DNA of 14,466 nucleotides from Actinomycetota bacterium (lineage in GTDB: Bacteria > Actinomycetota > Actinomycetes > Actinomycetales > Microbacteriaceae): contig RFNI01000109.1 of NCBI GenBank assembly GCA_009927245.1, forward strand, positions 1-14,466. Reading direction: 5' to 3'. The notes under the pieces were generated by a model. The model was not told the origin of the DNA. It was given only the letters and a program-made list of their open reading frames with translations, and ran no database searches. Position numbers and translations under genes: made by a program. Below, piece by piece: positions 1 to 7,246 of the stretch; within the stretch, counting starts at the first letter, position 1, and every line of letters begins with the position of its first letter.

Positions 1-1189
1 GAACAACAACTGGCTTGTAGAAATGTGGCTCATAGGTAATTGCATTTGTAGTAGTTCCGGTTAGTTCACCCACGATAGATGCAAACACTGCACCTTCGGT
101 AGGAACTGGTGTTGTCTTAGTTGCAGGCTTTGCCTCACCAGCAGTGTCGGTGTTTGTAAGTACGAACGCAACGTTACCGAAAGCGTCTGTAGTTCCAGTT
201 AGCACAAGCTGGTCTTCTGCAGTCTTAGTTGCATCTGCCGGCAATGGAATTGCCGAACCGGTTACACCAATTAGTCCTGCTGTCAGCTTCGCGTTTGCAC
301 CAGAGTTAGCCTTGTTGATCTTAATCTTCACCGGGTGGTTACGAACAAATGAACCGTCAAGCCTTTTAGCTTCGAAAACAACAATCTGCTTTGATCCAAC
401 CGGTGCGTAAGTCTGAAGAAGTCCATCACCAGGGATTGAGTTTGTGTCATCTAGGAACGGTGCAGCAACAGATAGGTTTGCTTCTTCAGCGCTGTAGTCC
501 AAACCAGTTGAGTTGAAGTAGTGAAGCTCAATGAAGTCCGCTGAGTCAGTCTTCTCACCTGTGATGCTCGGCAGGAACTGGCTGAAGCAGTCAGTGGCTG
601 GGTCAGCATTTTCGTCATTAGGAGTGTCTGCACTTGGGCTAGTAGGAGCTGCAGGGAGTACTCCACCGTAAGCTTCACAGTCGGCAGGGGATTGAACAAC
701 GAATGTGACGTTACCGTTCACATCTGTTGTGCCAATTACGTTTGCACCATCTGCTGCGGTTGACGGAGCAGGTCTTGCCTTGATGCCGTTCACTCTAACT
801 GCCGCGTTTGAGGATGAATAGCCCTTGTTAGCGCGAAGGGTTACCTTGGTGAAAGCTAGTGGATCTCCATTTGGCTTTGTCGCCTGGAAAGTTAGGTTGG
901 TGGTTAGACCGAATGGAACGTAGACCTGATTGAAGCGCATTCCAACACCGAACCAGTCACAGTCGATGGTGAACGAACCTTCGAAGTCGTAGCGACGAAT
1001 TGAGTTGTCATCTGTGAGCACTGGGCTGATCAGACGAATGTTGGCCTTTGGGTTATCGTTAGCTGCTTGATTCTCAACAGGATACTTGCAGTCTGCAGCC
1101 TGTGCTGGAGCGGAAATAGCTCCTACGCCAACCAAGCTCAACATTAGAGTTGCGGTAATGGCTGATAGCTTCTTGATGCTTACGGTCAT
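1..1189 (-). CDS. Secreted protein with Ig-like repeats (partial, C-terminus beyond window)
   Basis: This reading frame is open from an ATG at 1189 to the left edge, giving 396 complete codons with no stop, so the C-terminus is missing. An AAGGAA ribosome binding site (1195-1200) lies just upstream. Residues 1-31 form a classical signal peptide: lysines at 6-7, a hydrophobic core at about 9-25, and an AQA cleavage motif at 29-31. The mature part has two diverged copies of a beta-rich module. Copy 1 (about 96-166) runs from TFQATKPNG to GTTDVNGNVTFVV. Copy 2 (about 266-345) runs from VFEAKRLDG to GTTDAFGNVAFVL. These read like Ig-like or invasin-type extracellular modules; this is fold-level recognition, not a family match. 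Copy 1 is followed by a Pro/Asp-rich stretch (about 180-200). Four cysteines (34, 77, 171, 201) could form disulfides. A LacI-type operator lies 134 bp upstream, so it may be a surface or substrate-binding protein of the glucan locus. Its function is unknown. Confidence 0.75.
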   Translation of the reverse strand, partial: MTVSIKKLSAITATLMLSLVGVGAISAPAQAADCKYPVENQAANDNPKANIRLISPVLTDDNSIRRYDFEGSFTIDCDWFGVGMRFNQVYVPFGLTTNLTFQATKPNGDPLAFTKVTLRANKGYSSSNAAVRVNGIKARPAPSTAADGANVIGTTDVNGNVTFVVQSPADCEAYGGVLPAAPTSPSADTPNDENADPATDCFSQFLPSITGEKTDSADFIELHYFNSTGLDYSAEEANLSVAAPFLDDTNSIPGDGLLQTYAPVGSKQIVVFEAKRLDGSFVRNHPVKIKINKANSGANAKLTAGLIGVTGSAIPLPADATKTAEDQLVLTGTTDAFGNVAFVLTNTDTAGEAKPATKTTPVPTEGAVFASIVGELTGTTTNAITYEPHFYKPVVV

Positions 1190-1322
1190 TTTGATTCCTT
1201 CTAGTAATTGGGATGAGTGCCCGAAAGAACGATGGAGATAGGCGGGTGCGCCTAAGTTCAAGGATCTATCCGGAGTGCGCACACACGTCCTATAAGCAGA
1301 TTAGCCCCTATTTTTATTCCGT

Positions 1323-1334
1323 GAAAGCGGTTTC
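1323..1334. promoter_or_regulatory. LacI-family operator upstream of the Ig-like secreted gene
   Basis: The core GAAAGCGGTTTC is identical to the two cores at 7112-7123 and 7146-7157. It has a central CG and pairs perfectly except for one position on each side of the centre, as is usual for LacI/GalR-family operators. It lies in the 174-bp gap (1190-1363) between the lacI stop and the secreted-protein start, where a promoter for the latter is expected. A possible -10 (TAATCT or TATAGG on the minus strand, about 1290-1305) follows it, but I cannot place the promoter firmly. The rest of this gap holds only weak short inverted repeats. Confidence 0.7.
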
Positions 1335-1363
1335 GCGGGTAGTTACCAATTCGTTATTTAGTT

Positions 1364-2368
1364 CTAAGCACTTTCACGGATAACGAGTTCGGTAGGCAAA
1401 ATAATTGGCTCGAAGTCTTGCCCGTTCAGCTGAGCGATCATTAGCGAACCGGCTGCTTCACCCAGGGCAACAACATCTTGACGAACAGTTGTGAGTGATG
1501 GTCTTGAGGTTTGTGCGATAAGAGCATCGTCAAAGCCAACGACCCTTATCTGACCTGGAACAGACTTACCCGCATTCTCGAAAACAGTAATTGCGCCCAT
1601 TGCCATTAGGTCATTGCTAGCAAAGACACCGTCAAGATCAGGATGGGTTTCTAGCAACTTCTGAGCGTGTGCTTTACCGCTTTCGAAGCTGTAATCACCC
1701 TCACAGATCAAAGACTTACTTGGCAATGTTCCGCTCTCGCGGTGAGCCTGCAAATAACCATCTAGACGCTGCTTAGCAGCGGTAGTTCCGATGTCACCGG
1801 TAATAATGGCAACCTTCTTGCAGCCCTGGCTCATCAGGTGCTTGGTGGCGCTATAGGCTCCACCAAAGTTGTCGGTATCAACAAAAGGGATGTCCGCGTT
1901 AGAGTGAGGGGTTCCTGTGATAACAAGGGGAAGACCTTGCTTCTTCAGGTGATTGACCAAGATGTCACTGTGCAGGACGAAGAAAATAGCTCCATCAACT
2001 TCACCTGACTTTAGATAGTGAGCAACACCACCATCTAGAGCACCTACCGGTGCAACCATTAGAACGGTGTGTAGTCCGTTTTCTTGTAATACTCGGCTAA
2101 CACCTGATGTAACGGTTCCCCAGAATGGGTCGCTGAAGACAGAAAGATCATCGTCGATAACAACAGCAATCAGGCCTGTGCGGCCCGAAGCCAGTGCTGA
2201 AGCAACTCTGTTCTTCTTGTAACCGAGCTCTTCAACAGCATCTCTTACGCGCTGTGCACGATCTGGATGGACGCTCTCGTCACCGTTTAGAACGCGGGAA
2301 ACAGTCGCTTCTGATACTCCAGCTGTCTTAGCAATCACTGCATAGGTAGGGCGCAATAAAGGAGCCAT
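1364..2368 (-). CDS. LacI/GalR-family transcriptional repressor of the glucan locus
   Basis: The protein has 334 residues, normal for the family. An N-terminal helix-turn-helix (about 8-29, YAVIAKTAGVSEATVSRVLNG) is followed by a hinge region (about 50-64, ending ASALASGRTG). A periplasmic-binding-protein-like ligand domain follows, with VFASNDLMAMGAI at 248-260 and VVGFDDALIAQTSRPSLTTV at 276-295, both typical of the family. The start is supported by a strong AAAGGAGG ribosome binding site (2374-2381). The gene lies 25 bp after the GH1 gene and is probably the last gene of that operon. It probably represses transcription from the CG-centred operators at 7112, 7146 and 1323 and is released by a beta-glucan-derived sugar. 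The family assignment is direct; the ligand and targets are inferred from linkage and the matching repeats. Confidence 0.92.
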   Translation of the reverse strand: MAPLLRPTYAVIAKTAGVSEATVSRVLNGDESVHPDRAQRVRDAVEELGYKKNRVASALASGRTGLIAVVIDDDLSVFSDPFWGTVTSGVSRVLQENGLHTVLMVAPVGALDGGVAHYLKSGEVDGAIFFVLHSDILVNHLKKQGLPLVITGTPHSNADIPFVDTDNFGGAYSATKHLMSQGCKKVAIITGDIGTTAAKQRLDGYLQAHRESGTLPSKSLICEGDYSFESGKAHAQKLLETHPDLDGVFASNDLMAMGAITVFENAGKSVPGQIRVVGFDDALIAQTSRPSLTTVRQDVVALGEAAGSLMIAQLNGQDFEPIILPTELVIRESA

Positions 2369-2393
2369 GCCGCCCTCCTTTCTTTGCGAGTGA

Positions 2394-3780
2394 CTAGTTG
2401 TGAACTAAAGCGCTTAGCGATGCGCCATTACTCTGGATGACTTTACTGTACACCTGTGCTGAAAGTTTCGGGGTTCTCTGTAATGTTTCAAAATTGATAT
2501 GAACAATGCCAAAACGTTTCGCGTAGCCCTCAGCCCACTCAAAGTTATCCATCAGTGACCAGTAGTAGTAACTCTTTACTGGAGCGCCAGCTGCGATAGC
2601 TCTTTCAACTGAGTGTAGGTGTGCAATTAGGTAATCCACGCGACGCTGATCGTTGACAACACCGTTCTCGTCAGGCTCGTCGTCGTAAGCAACACCGTTC
2701 TCGGTGATAGCGATATCAATAATCTCAGGCCAGTCCTTGTGGATACGAATCAGGAGATCACCCAAACCATCCGGAGTGATTGGCCAACCCATGTCGGTGT
2801 GAGGGCCTGGGGATGTTCCATCTGAGTTGATTGGGAAGACGAAGGTTCCTTCGTTCTTCTCAACCTGCTCTGGAGTTGGAGTGTTTAGGAAAGAGTCTGA
2901 GTAGTAGTTAACACCTAGGAACTCTGAATCAATCTTTAGCCTTTCCATGTCCCCTGGAAGCAAAACCTTGGCAAGCTTGTCACCGTAGAAATCAACTAGG
3001 TTCTGAGGATATGTTCCGTGCAGCTGAGCGTCCATCCACCAGCGGTTGATGTTTGAATCCCAGTAGTCACGAAGCTGAAGTAGTTCGGTGTTTGACTCAT
3101 CAGAAACTCTGTAGTTAGTCATGTTCAGAGTGATACCTGATCTACTCTCTGGACGAACTGCACGAATAGCTCTGGTTGCTTCAGCGTGAGCTAGAGCAGT
3201 GTGGTGAGCAACAGCAATAGCAGTGTCAAGATCTTTAAGACCCGGAGCATGCACTCCCCAGAAGTTACCCAACCAGGTAACACACCAAGGTTCGTTGATG
3301 GTAATCCAGTTAGCAACGCGGTCACCGAAAGCTTCAGCACAAACGGTTGCGTAATCTGCAAACTGCTGAACGATGTCTCTATTACCCCAACCGCCCTTGT
3401 CCTGAAGAACCTGAGGCAGGTCCCAGTGATACAGAGTTGCAGTTGGCTGAATACCGGCTTCAAGAAGTGCATCGATTAGACGGTTATAGAAATCGATTCC
3501 CTCTTGGCTTACCTCACCGGTGCCGTTAGGCATGATGCGTGGCCAGGCAATTGAGAAACGGTAAGACTGCATCCCAAGATCCTTCATGATCTTGATGTCT
3601 TCTTCGTAGCGGTTGTAGTGATCACAGGCAACGTCACCGTTGTCGCCGCGAACTACCTTTGCCTGGAGTCTTAGAGAATGTGTCCCAGATGCTTGCAGAT
3701 CTACCGCCAACATCAAATGCACCTTCAACTTGGTAAGAGGCTGTTGCGGAACCCCAATTGAAACCTTCTGGAAAACTCAT
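2394..3780 (-). pseudogene. Beta-glucosidase, GH1 family, interrupted by a single-base insertion
   Basis: The gene begins at an ATG at 3780, two bases after the preceding permease, with an AAGGG ribosome binding site inside that gene. It reads MSFPEGFNWGSATASYQVEG..., the canonical GH1 N-terminus, for about 41 codons. The frame then hits a TGA at 3634-3636. The rest of the enzyme continues in the +1 frame from KVVRGDNGDVACDHY. Removing one base in the CCTTT at 3656-3660 (plus strand) restores a 461-residue protein, normal for GH1. Catalytic residues are intact: acid/base Glu in INEPW (restored residue 163) and nucleophile Glu in ITENG (restored residue 360). It would hydrolyse imported beta-gluco-oligosaccharides to glucose in the cytoplasm. 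A start at 3728 would give a protein with an out-of-frame N-terminus and is not credible. The break is either a sequencing or assembly error or a recent mutation; the rest shows no decay. Confidence 0.88.
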
Positions 3781-3782
3781 AA

Positions 3783-4664
3783 TTAACCCTTCACCGCTCC
3801 GTCCATAACACCACGGACAAGTCTGCGACCAACAAAGATGAACAACACGATTAGCGGTGCTGTTGATAGGAATGCTCCACCCATGTTCAGTGCGTAGTCA
3901 ATTGCGTAACTACTCTTCAACTGGTTCACGGCAACCTGTGCTGTGAAGTGCTCTGGAGTGCTTAGAACAAGTAGTGGCCAGAGGAAGTCGTTCCAGGTTG
4001 CAAGGAATGAGAACAAACCGAGAACAAAGCTGCTCTGAGCGATGATCGGAAGAACCAAGCTCCAGTAAACACGGAATACACCGGCACCGTCGATGCTTGC
4101 AGACTCTAGAAGTTCGTTAGGAACCTGAGCGTCAATAACCTGTCTCATCCAGAACACACCGAATGCTGTTACCAGTGCAGGAACAATTAGCGCACCCAGG
4201 GTATCGATAAGCCCTAGGTTTCCCATCAACATAAACAATGGGATGATACCTAGCTGGCTAGGAAGCATCATGGTCAAAATGACAAAGAGCACCATGAAGC
4301 GTTGTCCTCTGAAGTTCAACTTAGCGAAAGCAAAACCTGCAATAGCGGAGAAGAACACCTGCGCAACAGCAACGATGGTTCCAACGTAAACAGTGTTTAG
4401 CAGTGCTTGGTTGAAAGAAGGTAATACCTCGTAGACGTTACTAATTACTGTGAAGAAGCGAGGACCAGGAACAAGCGTTGGTGGAATCTTACTGATCTCA
4501 TCTGTTCCGTTAGATGCAACGATGAACATCCAGTAGAAAGGGAAGATTGATAGGAAAGTCGTTAGGGCTAGAACGATGTAACCACCGACACCCATGCGTT
4601 GCCACTTAGGTCTCTTGTTCACTTTTGCCCTCGGAATAGTTTGTTCTTTGACTACTGAACTCAT
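3783..4664 (-). CDS. Carbohydrate ABC transporter permease, MalG type
   Basis: This is the second inner-membrane subunit of a CUT1-type sugar ABC importer, 293 residues long. A basic N-terminus precedes six predicted membrane segments, the first at about 27-50. The EAA loop that contacts the ATPase is clear: ELLESASIDGAG (184-195) followed by LVLP (203-206). The C-terminus ends in the family-typical VRGVMDGAVKG. The start overlaps the stop of the upstream permease by 4 bases (ATGA), indicating translational coupling. GH1 follows after 2 bases. No ATP-binding subunit lies nearby, so the system probably uses a shared MsiK-like ATPase encoded elsewhere. The substrate, probably beta-1,3-gluco-oligosaccharides, is inferred from the GH16 and GH1 neighbours. 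Confidence 0.93.
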   Translation of the reverse strand: MSSVVKEQTIPRAKVNKRPKWQRMGVGGYIVLALTTFLSIFPFYWMFIVASNGTDEISKIPPTLVPGPRFFTVISNVYEVLPSFNQALLNTVYVGTIVAVAQVFFSAIAGFAFAKLNFRGQRFMVLFVILTMMLPSQLGIIPLFMLMGNLGLIDTLGALIVPALVTAFGVFWMRQVIDAQVPNELLESASIDGAGVFRVYWSLVLPIIAQSSFVLGLFSFLATWNDFLWPLLVLSTPEHFTAQVAVNQLKSSYAIDYALNMGGAFLSTAPLIVLFIFVGRRLVRGVMDGAVKG

Positions 4665-5626
4665 TTGCCATCACCTGCTAGTTTGCGGGTAATCATGAAG
4701 TTGATGAAGGAAACAATCGCAACGATGAAAGTAATCATGATTCCGATAGCTGCAGCGTAACCCCACTTGTATGCCACGAACGCTTGCTCGAATAGGAACA
4801 AGGTAAGTGTTGAGAATTGACCTGAGTCACCACCGTTGTATGAACCACCGAGAATCAACGGCTCAGCAAATACCTGAAGACCACCGATGGTACCGACGAT
4901 GAGTACGAAGGTAATGGTATTTCTCAAGCTAGGAAGTGTTACATAAATAAACTGCTTCCACTTGCTTGCACCATCAAGTGATGCAGACTCGTAGAGCTCA
5001 CCTGGAATAGCAAGCATCGCAGCTAAGAAGATCAGAGCGTTGTATCCGGTCCAACGCCAAACAATCATCGAAGCGATTGCAACGTGGCTTGATGTAGTTC
5101 CCTGGATGAAGTCAATGTGATCGAAACCAAGGGAACCAATGATGATGTTCACCATTCCAAAGTCTCTACCAAAGAGCTGACCAAACACAATCGCAATAGC
5201 AAGAACAGATGTGATGTTTGGAACTAGAAGAATGGTTCTCCAGAAAGTTGAACCTCTCAAGTGCGGGTTGTGCAGAATTGCTGCCAAACCAATTGAACAG
5301 ATCAACATTGGAATTGTTGATAGCAACCAGATGTCTACGGTGTTAACCAACGCGTTCCAGAATCTCGTATCAGCAATTAACTCATTGAAGTTTGCGATAC
5401 CGATGAATTCCTGAGTACCTAGAGCGTCCCAGTTAAAGAACGCAATGTAGACGGAGTAGACAATCGGTGCTAGACCGAAGATCAAGAACATCACAAAGAA
5501 CGGTGCTGTGAATAGATAGCCCCATCGACCATTCAGAGACTGAACAGCATTGGCATTGTTTAATTTCTTAGACGGCTTCCATGGAGAGGTCGGCTTAGAA
5601 TTACGCTTCACAGCAGTTTGTGACAT
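4661..5626 (-). CDS. Carbohydrate ABC transporter permease, MalF type
   Basis: This 321-residue membrane protein is the partner of the MalG-type permease. A hydrophilic N-terminal tail (1-35) precedes about six membrane segments beginning near 37-65 (YLFTAPFFVMFLIFGLAPIV). The EAA loop is ELYESASLDGASKWKQF (210-226) with the invariant LP at 231-232. In the CUT1 family this subunit pairs with the MalG-type protein to form the channel and receives sugar from the extracellular binding protein. The gene lies 23 bp after the binding-protein gene and overlaps the next permease by 4 bp. It is a standard member with nothing unusual. Confidence 0.93.
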   Translation of the reverse strand: MSQTAVKRNSKPTSPWKPSKKLNNANAVQSLNGRWGYLFTAPFFVMFLIFGLAPIVYSVYIAFFNWDALGTQEFIGIANFNELIADTRFWNALVNTVDIWLLSTIPMLICSIGLAAILHNPHLRGSTFWRTILLVPNITSVLAIAIVFGQLFGRDFGMVNIIIGSLGFDHIDFIQGTTSSHVAIASMIVWRWTGYNALIFLAAMLAIPGELYESASLDGASKWKQFIYVTLPSLRNTITFVLIVGTIGGLQVFAEPLILGGSYNGGDSGQFSTLTLFLFEQAFVAYKWGYAAAIGIMITFIVAIVSFINFMITRKLAGDGK

Positions 5627-5649
5627 TGAATTATCTCTTCAGCTCTGTC

Positions 5650-7011
5650 TTACTTACACTTGTCAGCAGCTGCAATACCAGTTGCGAATGCCTTGGATGG
5701 GACTTTTTCCTTGCCGTTAATCACAAGTGAAATAGCTGATCCCATTGCCATGTCAATACAACGCTGCAACTTACCTTCAAAGATTGGTTTTAGCTTCTTA
5801 ACACCGTCAGCGTAGATTGCTCCAGTTGGTGCGTTGTTGAAGAATGGGTCCTTGAAGCCAACAAGATCTGGGTCTGTGTATAGCGATGGTGTTGAAGGGA
5901 ATAGCCCGTAGATCTGGAATACCTTCAACTGCTGAGCAGGAGCTAGGTACCAAGAGATGAAGTCCCAAGCTTCTTGCTTGTGCTTTGCACCCTTAGGAAT
6001 GGTCAACTGTGAACCACCCTGGTTTCCACCGCCACCAGGAATGTCAGCGATGTCCCACTTACCCTTGGTAGTTGGAGCTTGGCCCTTGATGTAGTCCATC
6101 ATCCAAGCTGGAGCAAGCATCACAGCGAAAGTACCCTTGGTCATACCAACGTTCCAGTCAGATGAGAACTGTCCGATACGAGTACCGATACCAGCCTTAC
6201 CTGCATCAATAGTTGTGTTGAATGCAAGCTTCACCTGTGGGTTGGTCTTGAACACTAGCTGACCGGCGTCAGTGCCATTGTTCTTGTAATACTTCTGAGT
6301 TCCTTGGTTCATCATCGCTGCGTAAATAGTTGCAACGTTGTCCATGAAACCAATGTTCTTCTTCTTATCTGCGGCTGAAACCTTAGCCATGTACTTCTTA
6401 CCAAATTCAATGAACTTAGGCCAGGTGTTCCAAGCCTTTGAAACATCTGCACGCTTGTAAGGAAGACCCTTTGCCTTGAATAGATCCCAACGGTAAGCAA
6501 CTTCTAGACCTCCAACGTCAGTTGGGATACCAATTACAGAGTCGTTGTAGCCAACACCCTGCTCCCAGCGCCAAGGTAGGTAGTCCTTCTTTAGTTCAGT
6601 TGCTGACTTGTTGCCAACAGAGGTGCGAAGAGTGCGAAGGTCAGTGAAACACTGTGGGTATGAACGCCAGTAACCTGAGTATGAAATTTCAACAGCAGCA
6701 ATATCTGGGTTACCAGCACCACCGGCAGCACACTGGGTGTAAAGGCTGGTTCCATTTAGAGCATCTAGGTCTGACTTCTTGATGCTTAGCTTGATTTCTG
6801 GGTGAAGTTTGCGGTAGTCAGCAACAAGAGCTGGCTGAATAACGTCACCGAAAGTCTCTACTTTTAGAACAGTACAAGTAGCAGTATCTGCTGTTGCAGT
6901 GGTGCAGTCAACAACTGCCTGTGCTGGGGTAATAGCCCCAAGGGATCCCATTGAGATAAGACCAGCAGTAACAAGAGCTGCGGTCTTGGCTGAAAGCTTG
7001 TTGAACAACAT
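5650..7011 (-). CDS. Extracellular solute-binding protein of the sugar ABC transporter
   Basis: The protein has 453 residues and reads like a family 1 extracellular solute-binding protein. A signal peptide (1-32) ends in TPAQA. The mature chain starts VLKVETFGDVIQPALVADYRKLHPEIKLSI (about 48-77) and later has typical motifs such as KGTFAVMLAPAWMMDYI and the late KHKQEAWDFISWYLAP. It should capture oligosaccharides, probably beta-glucan fragments made by the divergent GH16 enzyme, and pass them to the two permeases. The start has an AGGAG ribosome binding site about 7 bases upstream. It is the first gene of the operon, preceded by a structured leader and two LacI-type operators. There is no lipobox: the first mature cysteine (Cys36) is four residues after the AQA site. 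Membrane anchoring as a lipoprotein, usual in Gram-positive bacteria, is therefore not evident. Confidence 0.92.
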   Translation of the reverse strand: MLFNKLSAKTAALVTAGLISMGSLGAITPAQAVVDCTTATADTATCTVLKVETFGDVIQPALVADYRKLHPEIKLSIKKSDLDALNGTSLYTQCAAGGAGNPDIAAVEISYSGYWRSYPQCFTDLRTLRTSVGNKSATELKKDYLPWRWEQGVGYNDSVIGIPTDVGGLEVAYRWDLFKAKGLPYKRADVSKAWNTWPKFIEFGKKYMAKVSAADKKKNIGFMDNVATIYAAMMNQGTQKYYKNNGTDAGQLVFKTNPQVKLAFNTTIDAGKAGIGTRIGQFSSDWNVGMTKGTFAVMLAPAWMMDYIKGQAPTTKGKWDIADIPGGGGNQGGSQLTIPKGAKHKQEAWDFISWYLAPAQQLKVFQIYGLFPSTPSLYTDPDLVGFKDPFFNNAPTGAIYADGVKKLKPIFEGKLQRCIDMAMGSAISLVINGKEKVPSKAFATGIAAADKCK

Positions 7012-7028
7012 CTAGTTCTCCTATTTGA

Positions 7029-7076
7029 GGGGTTGCCTCCCCTATTGGTCGTTGTGCGACAACCTTTTGGGGAGGC
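7029..7076 (-). promoter_or_regulatory. Structured mRNA leader hairpin upstream of the binding-protein gene
   Basis: In the minus-strand transcript the arms GCCTCCCC (7069-7076) and GGGGAGGC (7035-7042) form a perfect 8-bp stem. Inside it is a second hairpin, GTTGT-3-ACAAC (7051-7063). The 3' arm can instead pair its GGGG (7039-7042) with CCCC (7029-7032), so two folds exclude each other. The 5' arm contains CCTCC, which could also pair with the downstream ribosome binding site. No U-run follows, so it is not an ordinary terminator. The stem is seen directly; a regulatory role is inference. Confidence 0.55.
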
Positions 7077-7087
7077 CTACTTCCTCG

Positions 7088-7093
7088 GTTATA
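7088..7093 (-). promoter_or_regulatory. Probable -10 element for the binding-protein operon
   Basis: The minus strand reads TATAAC here, five of six matches to TATAAT. Transcription would start near 7081, leaving a leader of about 70 bases that is mostly the hairpin at 7029-7076. A good -35 is not visible; the expected place is occupied by the operator core at 7112-7123, which would suit repression. Confidence 0.5.
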
Positions 7094-7111
7094 AGGTTTG
7101 TAGTAAACTGC

Positions 7112-7123
7112 GAAAGCGGTTTC
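7112..7123. promoter_or_regulatory. LacI-family operator 1 in the divergent glucan promoter region
   Basis: The core is GAAAGCGGTTTC, CG-centred, and two of the three flanking positions on each side extend the symmetry (TGC...ACA). It overlaps the -35 position of the proposed binding-protein operon promoter. A second identical core lies 34 bp away, so a dimer-pair or looping arrangement is possible. Confidence 0.75.
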
Positions 7124-7145
7124 ACAGATAAGACAAGTTAAGCGT

Positions 7146-7157
7146 GAAAGCGGTTTC
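7146..7157. promoter_or_regulatory. LacI-family operator 2 in the divergent glucan promoter region
   Basis: An exact copy of the 12-base core GAAAGCGGTTTC, 34 bp from operator 1 and in the same orientation. It lies between the two divergent starts (SBP at 7011, GH16 at 7247) and could serve both. The GH16 promoter itself is not clear; TAATAC at 7218-7223 is a possible -10 without a good -35. Confidence 0.75.
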
Positions 7158-7184
7158 TTAGCAATCTGAGAAGCCACAGATTTA

Positions 7185-7195
7185 GTAACTGTTAC
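7185..7195. repeat. Short perfect palindrome upstream of the GH16 gene
   Basis: GTAAC-T-GTTAC is symmetric around 7190 and lies about 50 bp before the GH16 start, where a regulator could act. It is only 11 bases and could be chance. Confidence 0.3.
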
Positions 7196-7246
7196 CAAAA
7201 AGTAATCATTTACCCTGTAATACTTTCCCTAATAGAAGAGGTACCC

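Noticed and set aside
144..410. Plus-strand open frame of 88 codons
   Set aside because: Antisense to the secreted gene, no ribosome binding site and no recognisable protein features.
451..699. Minus-strand open frame of 82 codons
   Set aside because: It lies inside the Ig-like secreted gene in a different frame; the long open frame with a signal peptide and internal repeats is the real one.
3650..3662. Programmed ribosomal frameshift in GH1
   Set aside because: No slippery heptamer or downstream structure was evident, and GH1 enzymes are not known to use frameshifting.
2394..3728. GH1 gene starting at 3728
   Set aside because: The first about 23 residues from this ATG are out-of-frame translation of the real GH1 N-terminus, which starts at 3780.
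7029..7076. Intrinsic terminator
   Set aside because: The stem is strong but no T-run follows on either strand, and it lies between a promoter and its first gene.
6908..7198. Minus-strand open frame across the binding-protein start and leader
   Set aside because: It reads through the operator and hairpin region in another frame, with no recognisable product.
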